Part shown: in pieces, positions 31,475-42,720 of the stretch
Numbering within the stretch: position 1 is the first letter of the stretch
Layout: every line of letters starts with the position of its first letter
Source: Forficula auricularia
Taxonomy: Eukaryota > Arthropoda > Insecta > Dermaptera > Forficulidae
DNA length: 64,000 nucleotides
NCBI GenBank assembly: GCA_024734495.1
Contig: JALMQS010000556.1
Span: forward strand, 1,364,001-1,428,000
Reading direction: 5' to 3'
Made by a program: the position numbers and the translations under genes
The notes under the pieces: generated by a model
What the model saw: the letters and a program-made list of their open reading frames with translations, nothing else
What the model was told of the DNA's origin: nothing
The model's database searches: none

Positions 31475-32008
31475 GGACGGGTCGGTAGCACAATCGGTTA
31501 AATCACCAACTTTTCTAATCCGATTAGGAGAACATCAACCTAGACTTTATCAGTTCGATCCCAGCAAGAAGCAAAGTGAATTTATTTGAAAATAATAAAT
31601 AACCGGCCCCTCGGCTCCAGAAACTGACAATCTCTGGTTCTACAAAACCTCGCGCATGCGCAGCACAAAATTTCGTAACAAGCAACCATGAATCGTGAGA
31701 GGCAAAAACAAGATTACCCCAGGTGCTAACCAATCCACCCAACCTCGAGTGGCAACCGGCCATTCAAATTCTGGGGGATCCGGACCATCACGAAGTCAAG
31801 GAAGAAACAATGGAAGAATAACACCAAAAATCCATACATATCTGGGCACCTTTAACATCAACACACTCATCCGACCAGGAAAAATTACCTGAGCATGGAA
31901 CTCGATAACACGTTCCGGAAAAAGATAGAGGCGTGGAAGGTCCAACCAGAAAGAAACATCAAGCTTTGCGTGATCCCAAGGGTCCAAACGCAACAAATAA
32001 TAATAATA
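31475..32008 (+). mobile_element. tRNA-headed RTE chimera (534 bp) with TSD
   Basis: Flanked by ATTAATGAATA (31464-31474, 32009-32019) and ending in (AAT)n. The head (31477-31570) has a tRNA A box, GGTAGCACAATCGGT, and a B box, CAGTTCGATCCC, with a long variable part. The body includes a 65-codon frame (31695-31892) ending PKIHTYLGTFNINTLIRPGK, like the start of an RTE endonuclease. It joins at about 31893 to sequence that looks like the far 3' end of such an ORF (DNTFRKKIEAWKVQPERN). Confidence 0.7.
31695..31892 (+). pseudogene. RTE-like ORF start inside the chimera
   Basis: The peptide is basic and low-complexity at first, then shows LGTFNINTLIRPGK, matching the N-terminal asparagine motif of apurinic-endonuclease domains in RTE LINEs. 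A stop follows directly, so only the first beta strand of the domain is encoded. Confidence 0.5.
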
Positions 32009-32094
32009 ATTAATGAATAATTATTCCATATATGCTCATTTTTTTTAAATATATTATAACTTTAACTTTTGTAAAATTTTATTTAGTTCTCATA

Positions 32095-32463
32095 AGCAGC
32101 GATTAGCTGAGGTAGAGAGAGGTCATACCATTCTTGTTAAGGTTTTGACCAGGTTTCCTTATGGCAAATGCCGGGATGGCTAATGCGTCGCTTGCTCCTG
32201 GTATCGGGTTTTTGCGCGGAATTTTTAAATTACTTTTTGTCTTTTGATGGAAATCTATGGTCATGTTATTTGTTAATGAGCATACATTTCTATTTTTTTT
32301 CTTTTTCTTTTTTTTACTTGTTTATTATTTGTTAAATTGTTGTAATTAATTTGTATTGATGTTTGTTAATGTATTGTAGCTAGATTGTATTGATGCTTGG
32401 AGGACCTAGCCACCGAGGACTTGTGCCTCTAAGCAGGTCGAGGAATAAAGATTTATTTATTTA
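32095..32463 (+). mobile_element. LINE family P 3' end, copy 2
   Basis: Aligns with 6180-6627 without the 132-bp insertion; extends further 5' (GCTGAGGTAGAGAGAGGTCA). Ends AATAAAGATTTATTTATTT. Confidence 0.75.
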
Positions 32464-32593
32464 TAACTTATGTTACACTTATAAGAAAAAATTAAATAAT
32501 TTAAAATTACCATATCTAAAAGATATATATTTATACAATTTTAATTTTCCCGAAAACATGGAGAATTTCATTTCTTTATTCAAATAAATTAAC

Positions 32594-33462
32594 AATAGTT
32601 TTTTAGGAATTTGGTGTTGGTACTTGGTGAAACATTTTTTAAAATTATTGGATAAAAAATATTTGGTAGGTTGCACATTAAGATATATATATACTGTGTT
32701 TCTAGAATGGATTATTTATAATGGGTTTTTTAATTGTATAATGATTGACGATGCAATGAGATAATTAGAAAAAATAAAATTTGAAAATAATATTTAATAT
32801 AATCATTAATTCAGAATAGTTTCTAGCTCAGTGATAAACGTTTTTATAAATTGTTGCTATATATATGTATGTGTGTGATTGTAATGAATTGTGTGATGTG
32901 TCTATATTGAAGATTTAAGAATGAATGTTTCATGTGAAATGACAAATTCCGGTTCTTGAACGAGATGTATGTATGATTTCAAATTATTGTAAAAATAAAA
33001 AAATAAAATAAATTTTGTATTATATAATTCTCTATAAAAGAAAAAATTGTAAATAAATGTTTCATTTCAATTTTTAGAACTACTGAGGATGGTCGACCAG
33101 TGGTGACCGAAACTGTATAGTTATCAATTAAATAATTCTAATAGTTATTAAAATTATTGTTTTATTATATTTGTGACAAAACCAACCCTTCAATTTAATG
33201 AAAAAATTTAAATCAAGTCACTTAAGTTCTGGAAGAAATTTAATTAAGATATAAAAATAAAACGAATTTATTTTTGGAGAATCTTTAATCTCGATATATA
33301 TATATATATTTCGTGTGACTAACCCATCTTCAGGAAAAACAGAAAGTAACACAAATATATATATATATATATATCGAGATTAAAGATTCTCCAAAAATAA
33401 ATTCGTTTTATTTTTTATATCTTAATGTGAAACCTACCAAGTATTTTTTATCCAATAATTTT
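32594..33462. mobile_element. Palindromic-ended element G
   Basis: Flanked by the exact 12-bp duplication AAATAAATTAAC (32582-32593, 33463-33474). Ends AAATTATTGGATAAAAAATA ... GGTAGGTT and the inverse AACCTACCAAG...TATCCAATAATTT. A second palindrome (33245-33425) lies inside around a (TA)n core, with an AUAU-type hammerhead-like core on the minus strand at 33309-33345. No frame. Confidence 0.8.
33083..33122 (+). ncRNA. Hammerhead-like core with CUGAGGA
   Basis: CTGAGGA, extra T, GGTC/GACC stem II, GAA, then ACTGTATAGT as a 3-bp hairpin or partial palindrome. No stem I pairing was seen, so it may be inactive. Confidence 0.4.
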
Positions 33463-34097
33463 AAATAAATTAACCCCTACCTGTATAGGCAATTGGAAAT
33501 AAATATATAATTAAACTTTTGGCGACAATAAAAATAAATAGAACGCTACATGCATATAGAAATAAATATTAATTGACATTTTAAAAGATTATTTATTTAT
33601 TAATTGATGAGTGATTATTAATTAATTATTTATAAAAAAATAATAAAAATATATATATATATATATATATTAGTCCAAGAGCTGGTGACACATTTTGACT
33701 ACGGATTTGACTCAACTAGCAATAATGCGTAATAGTACCGTCTATGATAGTTGAACAGGGATTGGCCAGTCTGGCTGGCTCTAGCAGGTGGACCAGGTAC
33801 TGCGCATGGTGTGAGTGAGGTAAAAAATATGTGTTAAAAAATATTTTTGACCCAGAATGAAATTATAAAAATTATAATCTATAGTCAATTATAAACATAA
33901 TATATTCACCCCAGTCCATTTGAGTGGTGGGACGTGGAACCAGACCACCCCAAAGTGTATTTTCACAACATGAAAAAAAATATTTTTGATGCACGCTGAA
34001 ATTTTAATAGCGTGTTAAGTAAAATTTACTAAAATATTAATTGTTTTTAAAATGATTCAGCTTCTAAATTAAATTAATTTCGTAACATATATAAATT

Positions 34098-34288
34098 GGG
34101 GGGTCGGTAGGCTAGGCGGTAGCGTGGACAACGAGCTAACCAGGGGACCCGGGTTCGAATCCGACCGAGGCAGCCAAGCTAAAAATCTGACCCCGGGGTA
34201 GAGACAAATTTTAAAAATATAGCTAGTATCGTAATTGGGCTTATGGCTGAAAGTGCCAGAAAAGCCAAAAAAAAAAAAAAAAAAAAAA
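34098..34288 (+). mobile_element. SINE S, copy 1 (191 bp)
   Basis: tRNA-like head with A box GGTAGGCTAGGCGGTAGC and a perfect B box GGTTCGAATCC (34151-34161), an ~100-bp body with AAATCTGACCCCGGGGTAGA, and a 20-plus-base poly-A. Exact 14-bp duplication AACATATATAAATT (34084-34097, 34289-34302). Confidence 0.92.
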
Positions 34289-34641
34289 AACATATATAAA
34301 TTAATTATTGCTTTTTATAAATTTTGTTGATTTCAAATATTAAATCTTCTTATTGTTACTAATTGTTATTATCTGAATCTTTTAGTGACTGGTTAGCTAG
34401 GTTGTGAAAATAGACTTTGGGTGGTCTGGTTCCACGTCCCACCAGTCAAATGGTCTGGGCTGAATATATTATGTTTATAATTGACTATAAATTATAATTT
34501 TTATAATTTCATTCTGGGTCAAAAACATTTTTTAACACATATTTATTACCTCACTCACACCATGCGCAGTACCTGGTCCACCTGCTAGAGCCAGCAAGAC
34601 TGGCCATTCCCTGTTCAACTATCATAGACGGTACTATCACG

Positions 34642-35055
34642 TAATTGAAAAGTTTTTGTTTTGCTGAGAGTAGCAGAGTTGTTGATTCACAAAGAGAAAC
34701 AAAGAGGGTTGTCCTCTGCTTGATGCAAATAAACACTCACACATATATTTATATCGAGATGATATATCTGTATATATATTATTTATTTGTTTGAGACTAT
34801 AGTTTCGAAGACTTGGTCTTCATCATCAGTCTTTTTTAATTATAAATGTTTTTCATGGAGTCAATATCCATATGATATTGATTCCATGAAAAACATTTAT
34901 AATTGAAGAAAGACTGATGATGAAGACCAAGTCTTCGAAACTATAGTCTCAAACAAATAAATAATATATATATATACAGATATATCATCTCGATATATAT
35001 CTTTGTATGTTTATTAGCATCAAGCAGAGGACAACCTCTTTGTTTCTCTTTGTGG
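34642..35055. mobile_element. Palindromic family A, copy inside element L
   Basis: Flanked by TACTATCACG/TACTATTACG (34632-34641, 35056-35065). The left outer end is complete (AATTGAAAAGTTTTTGTTTT, GCTGAGAGTAGCAG); the right arm is cut at TTTCTCTTTGTG. Cores: minus 34800-34837 and plus 34908-34950. This copy appears to be the source of 35522-36092. Confidence 0.88.
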
Positions 35056-35135
35056 TACTATTACGCATTATTGCTAGTTGAGTCAAATCTGTAGTCAAAA
35101 TGTGTCACCAGCTCTTGGACTATATATATTTTTCG

Positions 35136-35508
35136 AAACTTTCCAGAGAGCGGTAACCGATTAGGGGTTGGTCTCTGAACTGATTACGATGTCTTAACTT
35201 TCTTGATTGATCTAGAAGTAGGCTAATTCAATTAGCCAGGGAAGGGACGCTGGCTGCGCCCGAAAATTAGCCTTTATGAATCTCCTATTCCAGGGCCCTG
35301 CCGTGGTACTAGTATGATAGAGTGAGGCAGCTGAATCAGGCGACACCGTAAGAGAGCGGCATAAGCAGCGAAATCAAAATACCATTTTAACCATTCAATA
35401 ATTAAAAATCTTTATGCAACGATTTTCTATATTGGTCTATGTTATTCCGATATTGATGTAGGTATAAGATTTATATTTATCGCACGCCCATGCCTAAGCG
35501 CTTTCAGT
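35136..35508. other. Low-copy stretch, origin unclear
   Basis: Includes GGGACGCTGGCTGCGCCCG and GAGGCAGCTGAATCAGGCGA, which look repeat-derived, but no second copy is present here. Confidence 0.35.
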
Positions 35509-35521
35509 ACCCTTTGATTTA

Positions 35522-36092
35522 CAAAGATAAACAAAGAGGTTGTCCTCTGCTTGATGCAAATAAACATACACACATATATATCGAGATGATATATCTGTAT
35601 ATATATTATTTATTTGTTTGAATCAAACAAATCAAACAAATCGAAAAATATATATAGTCCAAGAGCTGGTGACACATTTTGACTACGGATTTGACTCAAC
35701 TAGCAATAATGCGTAATAGTACCACAAAGAGAAACAAAGAGGTTGTCCTCTGCTTGATGCAGATAGACATACACACATGTATATCGAGATGATATATCTG
35801 TATATATATACATATTATTTGTTTGTTTGAGACTGTAGTTTCGAAGACTTGGTCTTCATCATCAGTCTTTCTTCAATTATAAATGTTTTTCATGGAGTCA
35901 ATATCCATATGATGATGAAGACCAAGTCTTCGAAACTATAGTCTCAAACAAATAAATAATATATATACAGATATAGTATCTCGATATATATGTGTGTATG
36001 TTTATTTGCATCAAGCAGAGGACAACCTCTTTGTTTCTCTTTGTGAAACAACAACTCTGCTACTCTCGGAAAAAAAAAACCTTTTCAATTAA
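35522..36092. mobile_element. Family A copy carrying transduced flank
   Basis: Flanked by the exact 13-bp duplication ACCCTTTGATTTA (35509-35521, 36093-36105). Order: partial A arm (35522-35625), filler, 83 bp (35641-35723) that are the reverse complement of the sequence to the right of the copy at 34642-35055, then a full A palindrome (35724-36092) with cores at 35826-35868 (minus) and 35911-35950 (plus). Confidence 0.85.
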
Positions 36093-36218
36093 ACCCTTTG
36101 ATTTAGTTGATATCATTATTTTACAGACAGAGAGAGAAATATAATCACATTGAAAAAGAACAAAATATATTGAAAATAATATTTCCCAAGGTAATCGAGC
36201 TTTATTCTAAAGACAAAT

Positions 36219-36624
36219 ACCGAAGAAACGTTTCTGCCCTTTCCCTGTAGTACAGATACTATCATGGTGTCTGTTCAGTCGAGCTGTAATCAATTATCCA
36301 CCCCTAAAGCCCTCTTTACGAGAAACACGCGGTTTTCGAACGCTCAGCACCCCTTCGCTGTCAAATTGGATAAAAATCGAACAAGCGCATTCGCCAACTC
36401 TTTTATTCCTATGACCTCCAGAGATTGGAACTCACTCCCAGCCACCGTCTTCCCCGCGGCTTATAACCTTCAGCTGTTAAAGACCCATGTCCACAGATAC
36501 CTTCGACCCCTACCCAGCCCATAAAATCCCTTCTTCTTTTCACGATGGAGGGGCCAACCCAGGCCTTTAGGGGGTGCACCTTTTTGGTGTAACTCCTTCT
36601 TTCATCATTTTCATTAAAAAAAAA
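36219..36624 (+). pseudogene. Non-LTR retrotransposon RT C-terminus, copy 3
   Basis: Begins at the RRNVSALSL codons and keeps the frame from 36264 (SRDWNSLPATVFPAAYNLQL, HVHRYLRPLPSP, stop), then 3' UTR and poly-A (36616-36624). It is the shortest of the three copies and the least damaged in its last 85 codons. No TSD recognised. Confidence 0.85.
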
Positions 36625-37270
36625 TAGACTAGGAACTCAATACTACGATTGACCGGCGAGTTGCGCTCTCTGAACGCGCTGAGTTATGAAAAAATATTTT
36701 TTATCTTTTAGAGTCCACACTAATTGAATAAATATCGTACATTTATCATTGCTACTGAACGAATAGATGAACTGGTCTTTTTCGATTATTCTATGAATTG
36801 ACATTAATTTGGGCATCTTTAGAATATTCGATATAAAAACAAGACTCGACAGGCAAAGCGAATTGGAATAGGCCTATTGATAATACATAATAATGGCTCT
36901 CTATGTATTCTATATAGTATTATAATAATATTAGGAATTATCAGAATTAATTAAAATTGCAAATATTCAGATAAAATATTAAAGAAATATTCATAAAACA
37001 ATATTCTCCTAGCATTTTTAGGTCTTCTAGTAAAACTAATTAACATTTCGATGTATAATTAATAAATCAATCACTAGGTCACTGTCAACGAATAAAATAA
37101 AAAATTATTTTCTCAGTTATTCGGGCATTTAATTTACTTTTATTCAAAATATACAGAAAATTTTAGTGAGTAATTCTTTTAAGCACATCTTGATCTGTTT
37201 CTTGGATAAATGTTTATGAAGCACTAAAAATTTCCTTCACTAGTGGTGAGATTGAATTTTGAATACGATT
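36625..37270. other. AT-rich stretch without recognised features
   Basis: Nothing supported. Confidence 0.4.
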
Positions 37271-37291
37271 AATATATATAGAAGTTCTCTT

Positions 37292-37335
37292 TTTTAACCG
37301 ACTTCAAAAAGGAGGAGGTTCTGTCTATTCGATTG

Positions 37336-37376
<41 letters not shown>
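37292..37376. repeat. Family C-like end next to a ~40-base poly-T
   Basis: AACCGACTTCAAAAAGGAGG occurs at 37296; the same ACCGACTTCAAAAA starts the palindrome at 37684. A T run spans about 37339-37376. Confidence 0.6.
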
Positions 37377-37377
<1 letters not shown>

Positions 37378-37660
37378 TGCCTATGTTACCTCATATCTCC
37401 GCCAATTGTCAACCGATTTTGAAAATTTTTTTGCATTGGGTCCAGTCTAGCTTCCGATTGGTCCCATTTTTTTCGATTTTTTTAGACCTTTTTTATTAGG
37501 TTTGTTTAGGTTTGTTTAGACCTAACCTCTTTGTTTTATGAACCGATTTCGATGGTTCTTTTTTTATCCGAAAGGGGTGTCTTAGGGATGGTGTCATATT
37601 AATTTGGTCAAGTTCTGATGATATAATCACTATTAATAACATCACTAAAAAGAGAAAAAT

Positions 37661-38051
37661 AAAAATTTTTAAGAAAAAATAAAAACCGACTTCAAAAAAT
37701 TAAGTGCAACAAATATAAAAATACACTAAAAGGTATAAAATAATTATTATCTTATTTAGTTACAACTAAACGACGAAATATTAACACGAAATTACTTTTT
37801 GAAGTTGGTGCCAAACATATATATACCTTTTATGAATCGCACTCGACGGATCTTACTTAGTACGTTTGGCGGGTACGCTCGCTTATAGGTATAGTTTGTT
37901 TGGCACCGACTTTAAAAAGTAATTTCGTCTTAATATTTCGTCGTTTAGTTGTAACTAAATAAGATAATAATTATTTTATACCTTTTAGTGTATTTTTATA
38001 TTTGTTGCACTTAATTTTTTGAAGTCGGTTTTTATTTTTCTTAAAAATTTT
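37661..38051. mobile_element. Complete palindromic family C element
   Basis: Arms of ~150 bp (AAGAAAAAATAAAAACCGAC, TTCAAAAAATTAAGTGCAAC ... TTTTTGAAGTTGGTGCCAAAC) mirror each other around a ~85-bp centre with CGCACTCGACGGATCTTACT. A half copy is at 4689. There is no hammerhead-like motif. Confidence 0.85.
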
Positions 38052-38096
38052 TTCTATAGTTAAGACGAATGTCTAAGTAAATCGAGCGTAACGTGA

Positions 38097-38137
38097 ATAT
38101 ATGTTTGTAGGCTGCTTCGCAGCCTACAAACATATAT
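38097..38137. repeat. Perfect 19-bp hairpin
   Basis: ATATATGTTTGTAGGCTGC pairs completely with its complement around a TTC loop. It lies beside family C; function unknown. Confidence 0.8.
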
Positions 38138-38334
38138 ATAGAAGCTTCTCTTCATATTAGAAGATATTAGAATCTTTATTATACAAATATTTTTTTTCTT
38201 TATTCATCCAAATATCTTTTATATTCGTGATTTTTCTTGAATATATTTTGCCTAGAATCTATTAATAGTTCAACACTGTTCTAATAGATGTCGCTGTTTT
38301 CTTAATAATTTTGTCTGTAATCTAAATTAGTATA

Positions 38335-38412
38335 TTGAAGGAGACAATGAAAGAGTGTGTCTCCTTCAATATATATAAATTTTGCTACTCTCGGCAAAAA
38401 AAACTTTCAATT
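38335..38412. mobile_element. Minimal family E copy (78 bp)
   Basis: Flanked by the exact 12-bp TAAATTAGTATA (38323-38334, 38413-38424). It has only the outer ends: TTGAAGGAGACAATGAAAGA, the inverse TCTCCTTCAA, and TTGCTACTCTCGGC. No core remains. Confidence 0.88.
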
Positions 38413-38639
38413 TAAATTAGTATACCTACATTTAACTTTTGAAGAGATATTATATTCTTTATATATATACTTTTTTTATACTCGTTCGAGTCTCTAGAAG
38501 TAATGGAGATAAACGTGATGTCGAATGCGTTTGTTAGATTACTTCACCATACGTAAATTAAAGATTCTAATTATTTAAATTTCTAATAAACTTTTAATGA
38601 ATTATTAAAAAAATAATAATAATAAATAAATCGTAAATA

Positions 38640-38785
38640 AATATAATAAAACAACCCTTCTGACATATAATTAAAAATAATCCATTCCATCAGATTTAAT
38701 AGATGACAACATCTTATGATTTTCTAAGAAAATTTGTATCTATTACCATTGGCAAATTGAAATCTTTCAAAATCATAAATTATTA
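38640..38785 (-). repeat. Solo arm of foldback family B
   Basis: ACAACCCTTCTGACATATAA, TCCATTCCATCAGATTTAAT and TTATGATTTTCTAAG match the left arm of 19988-20499 inverted. Confidence 0.75.
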
Positions 38786-39012
38786 TTTTATAAATTTTTT
38801 AAACTAAAAAATTAAAAAGTCAAAGCCTCGAACAATTGAAAAAAAAATTTGAATTTTGAAAAAACCTTTTTGAGGGCATCAATTTTTTTTCACGCAAGGA
38901 ATATATACATATTTTAATCGAAGGTTTTGTATGATTGTTTTTTAGAATATTCTTTAGGCAATTGCTGAAAATTATAGGCTCTGGTTAACGGGGACGCAAA
39001 TGAATGTTCTTA

Positions 39013-39424
39013 TCTATATAAATAAAAATATACTGTTACGCTTAAGTGATACGTAGGAAGGATCTCCGAAAGTTTTTCACCGATTTCTTTGAAATTTTCA
39101 CACAACATTCCATTCAAATACACGAGTGTTTTTATAGATATCACATCTGTGGCATGCAAAAAATATTTTTTGAGGTAACAACGCTAGCGCCTCTCTGGGG
39201 GGGGAGTAAAACAATCAAACAAGATGGCCAATAATAGCTTTTTGGAAATCTTTCAACTGTCAATATTATTTTTGGTTAAGGGAACAATTTTGATAAGTAA
39301 TATATAATTCATTTAATGTTTTAATACCTATTCTATAATCATTTGCATTTTAAATTTATTTTCAAAACTATTATTATTTGAAGCATAAGTGTTAGTCACA
39401 GCAACGCGTGGTCGGGTCAGCTAT
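39013..39424 (+). mobile_element. Helitron-like element, ~410 bp
   Basis: Starts TCTATATAAATAAAAATATA and ends CAACGCGTGGTCGGGTCAGCTAT, comparable with the end at 8381; the last base of CTAG appears mutated. A second TCTATATAAATTTTAACC starts at 39427. Confidence 0.5.
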
Positions 39425-39426
39425 TA

Positions 39427-40141
39427 TCTATATAAATTTTAACCATAAAACGAGACGCTCCCCGCCAGGGGCTAGGTGACACCGGGCCGAAAGTTGTTTC
39501 CCCGATAACTTTCTACAGCTCAATGTCAGGATGGCTGAATTCGCTATTCCATTCCATTACATGTATTTATTAATTTTATATAACTCAAAGTGAGGTAAAT
39601 CCTATCGTTTTCGGCAATTGCCATAAATAGTATAGTACATGGTGTGATTTAAATGCGTGAGCTATATATTGGTCAACAAACCCCTTCGATAGGGTGTGAT
39701 GGAATGCGTCGAGCAAAACAAAAATAAAAAAGAGCCTTCATCAAAATGATAAATGATAAATATTGAGAAATATTATCGAAACGATAAACAAAAGCTAAAA
39801 TCGAAAGAAAATATTTAGAGAGAAAGATAAAATAGAAATAATAATCATTTCACCGTTTTTCAATTTTTTTATTTTTTTAATAAAAAGATGAAACTCACTT
39901 TAGAAGAGATTATCCAAGACAAACGCTGCTAAGTCACGTTTCTTTAGATAACAAGAAATGGAATTCTTTGTGATGATAGCTGGGGGTCATGCACCTCCTT
40001 TATTCCCGAAACTTGAACCATTATTTCATTCAACACTAAAAATTAGTTCACATTTATGAATCTCAATTGAAATATTAATTGGACGAAAATTTTTTCTCTT
40101 TCAGTCTAAAACGTGATAGTAATTTAAAATGCTATAGTAAT
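39427..40141. other. Stretch beginning with a Helitron-like start
   Basis: ACGAGACGCTCCCCGCCAGG near 39449 is GC-rich. No 3' end or gene was recognised. Confidence 0.35.
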
Positions 40142-40143
40142 TA

Positions 40144-40555
40144 CCATGAAACTCCTCAAATCCAAACCCCGGAAATCCGAAATCCCGGGAAATCCGAACG
40201 TAAAAAAGAGAAACTTATTTATTTAGTCATAAAACAATTATGTATATATATTCTACATTATAACCTTATTTTACATTATTAGTTGAAAAATTAACAAAGA
40301 AGTAATGTTAGCATACCTAACCAAGTGTAAATGTGTCTACACATACTTATGTCATCCAGAATTGAAAAACGGTAAAAGTTGTTTATTGAAATTCTTTAGT
40401 TTAATCACTACAAAAACAATGAAATAATAATCAAAACATACAAAATATCACTTAATCTTTCACTTGATATCAGTTATCTTCAATTGTTGAAGCTGATTTC
40501 GGCTAATCCGAACAGACTACAACCCCAATTAGTTCGGATTTGAGGGGTTTCACTA
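40144..40555. mobile_element. pogo-like MITE, 412 bp, degenerate
   Basis: Left CCATGAAACTCCTCAAATCC and right inverse TAGTGAAACCCCTCAAATCC, with TA on both sides. The ends resemble CAGTGAAACC-type pogo/Tigger termini. Confidence 0.6.
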
Positions 40556-40767
40556 TATATTATTACTTGAAAAAATATTTCTTCAGAGATAATTAATGTT
40601 TCTCCTTAAAAATAAATAAATTTGATAAATACTTATAGGTCGTTAACAATTCAATTGTTTTACAAAACAAATTCAAAACCTGAAAGATTTTTTTGACGTG
40701 GATGCAGAATCAAATTTATAAAATAAATCTTCTGTTTAATCTGAGATCTTATAGAAAATTTTTATTA

Positions 40768-40938
40768 TATATGTAGAAAGGCTGTCGTCCCTTCGGGAAA
40801 TCGAACCCGATTGCTAAAAACAATCCAGGCCAATCTGTAAGATGGTTCGTCTCAAAAGATCTATATTGTCCCGAATAGCTTTTTGGCACTTGGGTTCGAT
40901 TCCTAAGAAAACTACAGCTCTTCTGACATGTAAATTAA
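40768..40938. repeat. Foldback family B, compact copy
   Basis: Two T-arm-like boxes in inverted order: CTTCGGGAAATCGAACCCGA (40795) and CACTTGGGTTCGATTCCTAA (40889), then CTTCTGACATGTAAATT. Confidence 0.7.
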
Positions 40939-41139
40939 ACTATTTATAACATATTTGATTAAGCAAAAGGTAACCTCTTAAATTTGATTTTATAGATTCG
41001 ACGCTGCTACCTACTTCAAAAACAACTTTCTAGTGAAGAAATTACTTAAGATTGTCATCTACTATATCAAAGCTACCATGAATAATCTATATTACATGTA
41101 AGAAACGAACCCTTTGATGTGAACCAATCTGATGAGATA

Positions 41140-41561
41140 CAGTAGAACCTCGTTTATCCGGACTATCTGGGACCAAAGGCAAACCAGATAATCGAAAATC
41201 CGAATTTATTATAATATATTTATAGGATAATAAAAACAAAACAAATCCTCATATAAGCGAATTTGAATTTATTACGATAAAAAAAACATGTTTAAATCCA
41301 AATTACATAGAATTGTTTAAAAAAATACACATACCTACGTTTAAAAAAATAATAATAACTTTTCATATCATTTCATTTCAAAGAATTGGTCACTGCCTTT
41401 TGTTTTAAGCTCAAAATTAAAGCGAATTTCTGGTGAAATTATAATTACATTCTTGCTATCAGAGTTAAAAATTAGTATCTATGTGAAGATTTATTAAAAT
41501 AAAAAATGTGTACAAATCCAATGGGAATAATCCGGAGAGCCGGATAAACGAGGTTTGACTG
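41140..41561. mobile_element. pogo/Tigger-like MITE, 422 bp
   Basis: CAGTAGAACCTCGTTTATCC at the left and GGATAAACGAGGTTTGACTG at the right are near-perfect inverted ends flanked by TA. This terminal sequence is characteristic of pogo-type Tc1/mariner elements. No transposase remains. Confidence 0.9.
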
Positions 41562-42394
41562 TATGCATAGTTGCATTAAATAAAATAAAACTTTTATAAT
41601 GCAACTTTCTAGTTTTGCATTTATTTTGCAAAAACTTTGATTTATGGCACCTTATAAATATTTATCAAGTACATTAGAACATAAATTAATACAATTTTGC
41701 CAGCTCTCTGAAAAAAAAATCGGGCAAGAATTGAAAGGCTATGCAATTTCATCACAATAGGTGTCAAATTGAACTTTGATGCTACGTCTGACAAACAGAC
41801 ATACGGATGAACGGGTTCGACTAGACTATAAAGGTTTCTATAATCTCTAATCGCTGCACAAAAAAAACATTTGACTATTTTGGCTACCACTCTGTATATG
41901 TGTATGCATTTTGCACATACATGTTTTATTGTCATTTAAATTATAAGTTAAGCAAAGAAAAACAAAACAAAAGAAAAAAGAAGAAAGTTAAAAACTCATT
42001 ATATTTTGAATCAGGTAATTACTATTTTATGATTCGCTTAAAGGGTGATTTAACTAGTTTACAAAGTTTGTCTTGCTTTTTATAAAATAAATTTTTTAGC
42101 TAGCCATTAAAGGCGCGTAATGTTATTTGAAGTGCTACTCTGTATATATCTAAGGGTAGGTGTGTATTAATGAATTCTCGAGGGTGCATACCCTGACAAG
42201 GAAACGGAGTGGGCGGTGACGGATCGTCTTTAAGTAACAAGCTTCGGCACTTAAAGTCTCACTGGCTAACCCTGTCCAAAAATATACTCCTCTATTTTCT
42301 TGAAATCAATTAGAAGCAAACTACTAAACAATTTATAATAAAAAAAAATAGTAAACTAAATTAAAAATAACAATTATAATTGTTGTAAGTCTTT
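41562..42394. other. Stretch without recognised features
   Basis: 42160-42290 is GC-richer (CCTGACAAGGAAACGGAGTG). No frame or repeat partner. Confidence 0.35.
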
Positions 42395-42720
42395 TTTACT
42401 TTACTATACAGGGTATGGTCAAGTATTGTTGTATTATTGTATTTCAAAATATCTCAAAAACAACTGAAACTATTTTCTTTAAAAAAATCGAGCGAATCCA
42501 AGGCATTTTCCTCTACAAAAAATACCAAATGAGTTAACATCGAAAAAATTGTATTTTACGAGATATTAATTATTTTGTCAAAATGTTTGTTAGGATGTTA
42601 GCAAATTTTGTATACGCTCTAGCTCAAAAACTAGTGTGAATATCGAAACGAAATTTCAAATGTAGATTCTTTATATTGAGATTAATAGCTGATAAAATTT
42701 TGGTTGAAATTGAATTAAAA
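42395..42720 (+). repeat. Repeat family I, copy 3 (left part)
   Basis: ACTTTACTATACAGGGTATG, CGAGCGAATCCAAGGCATTT, AACATCGAAAAAATTG and AAAACTAGTGTGAATATCGA in order. A second internal piece is at 43030-43150. Confidence 0.75.

Larger units (their letters stand above)
33671..35122. mobile_element. Large inverted-repeat element L
   Basis: Two ~300-bp arms: TAGTCCAAGAGCTGGTGACA to about 33975 and its inverse from about 34390 to 35122. It is inserted in (TA)n. The arms include GGTGGGACGTGGAACCAGAC and GGACCAGGTACTGCGCATGG. A SINE sits in the centre and a family A palindrome in the right arm. No transposase. Confidence 0.85.

Noticed and set aside
37339..37376. Long poly-T as a LINE poly-A tail on the minus strand
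   Set aside because: No TSD or LINE 3' UTR next to it; left as simple repeat.
41642..41935. 97-codon minus-strand frame
   Set aside because: No motif, flanked by ordinary AT-rich DNA, no splice or repeat evidence.
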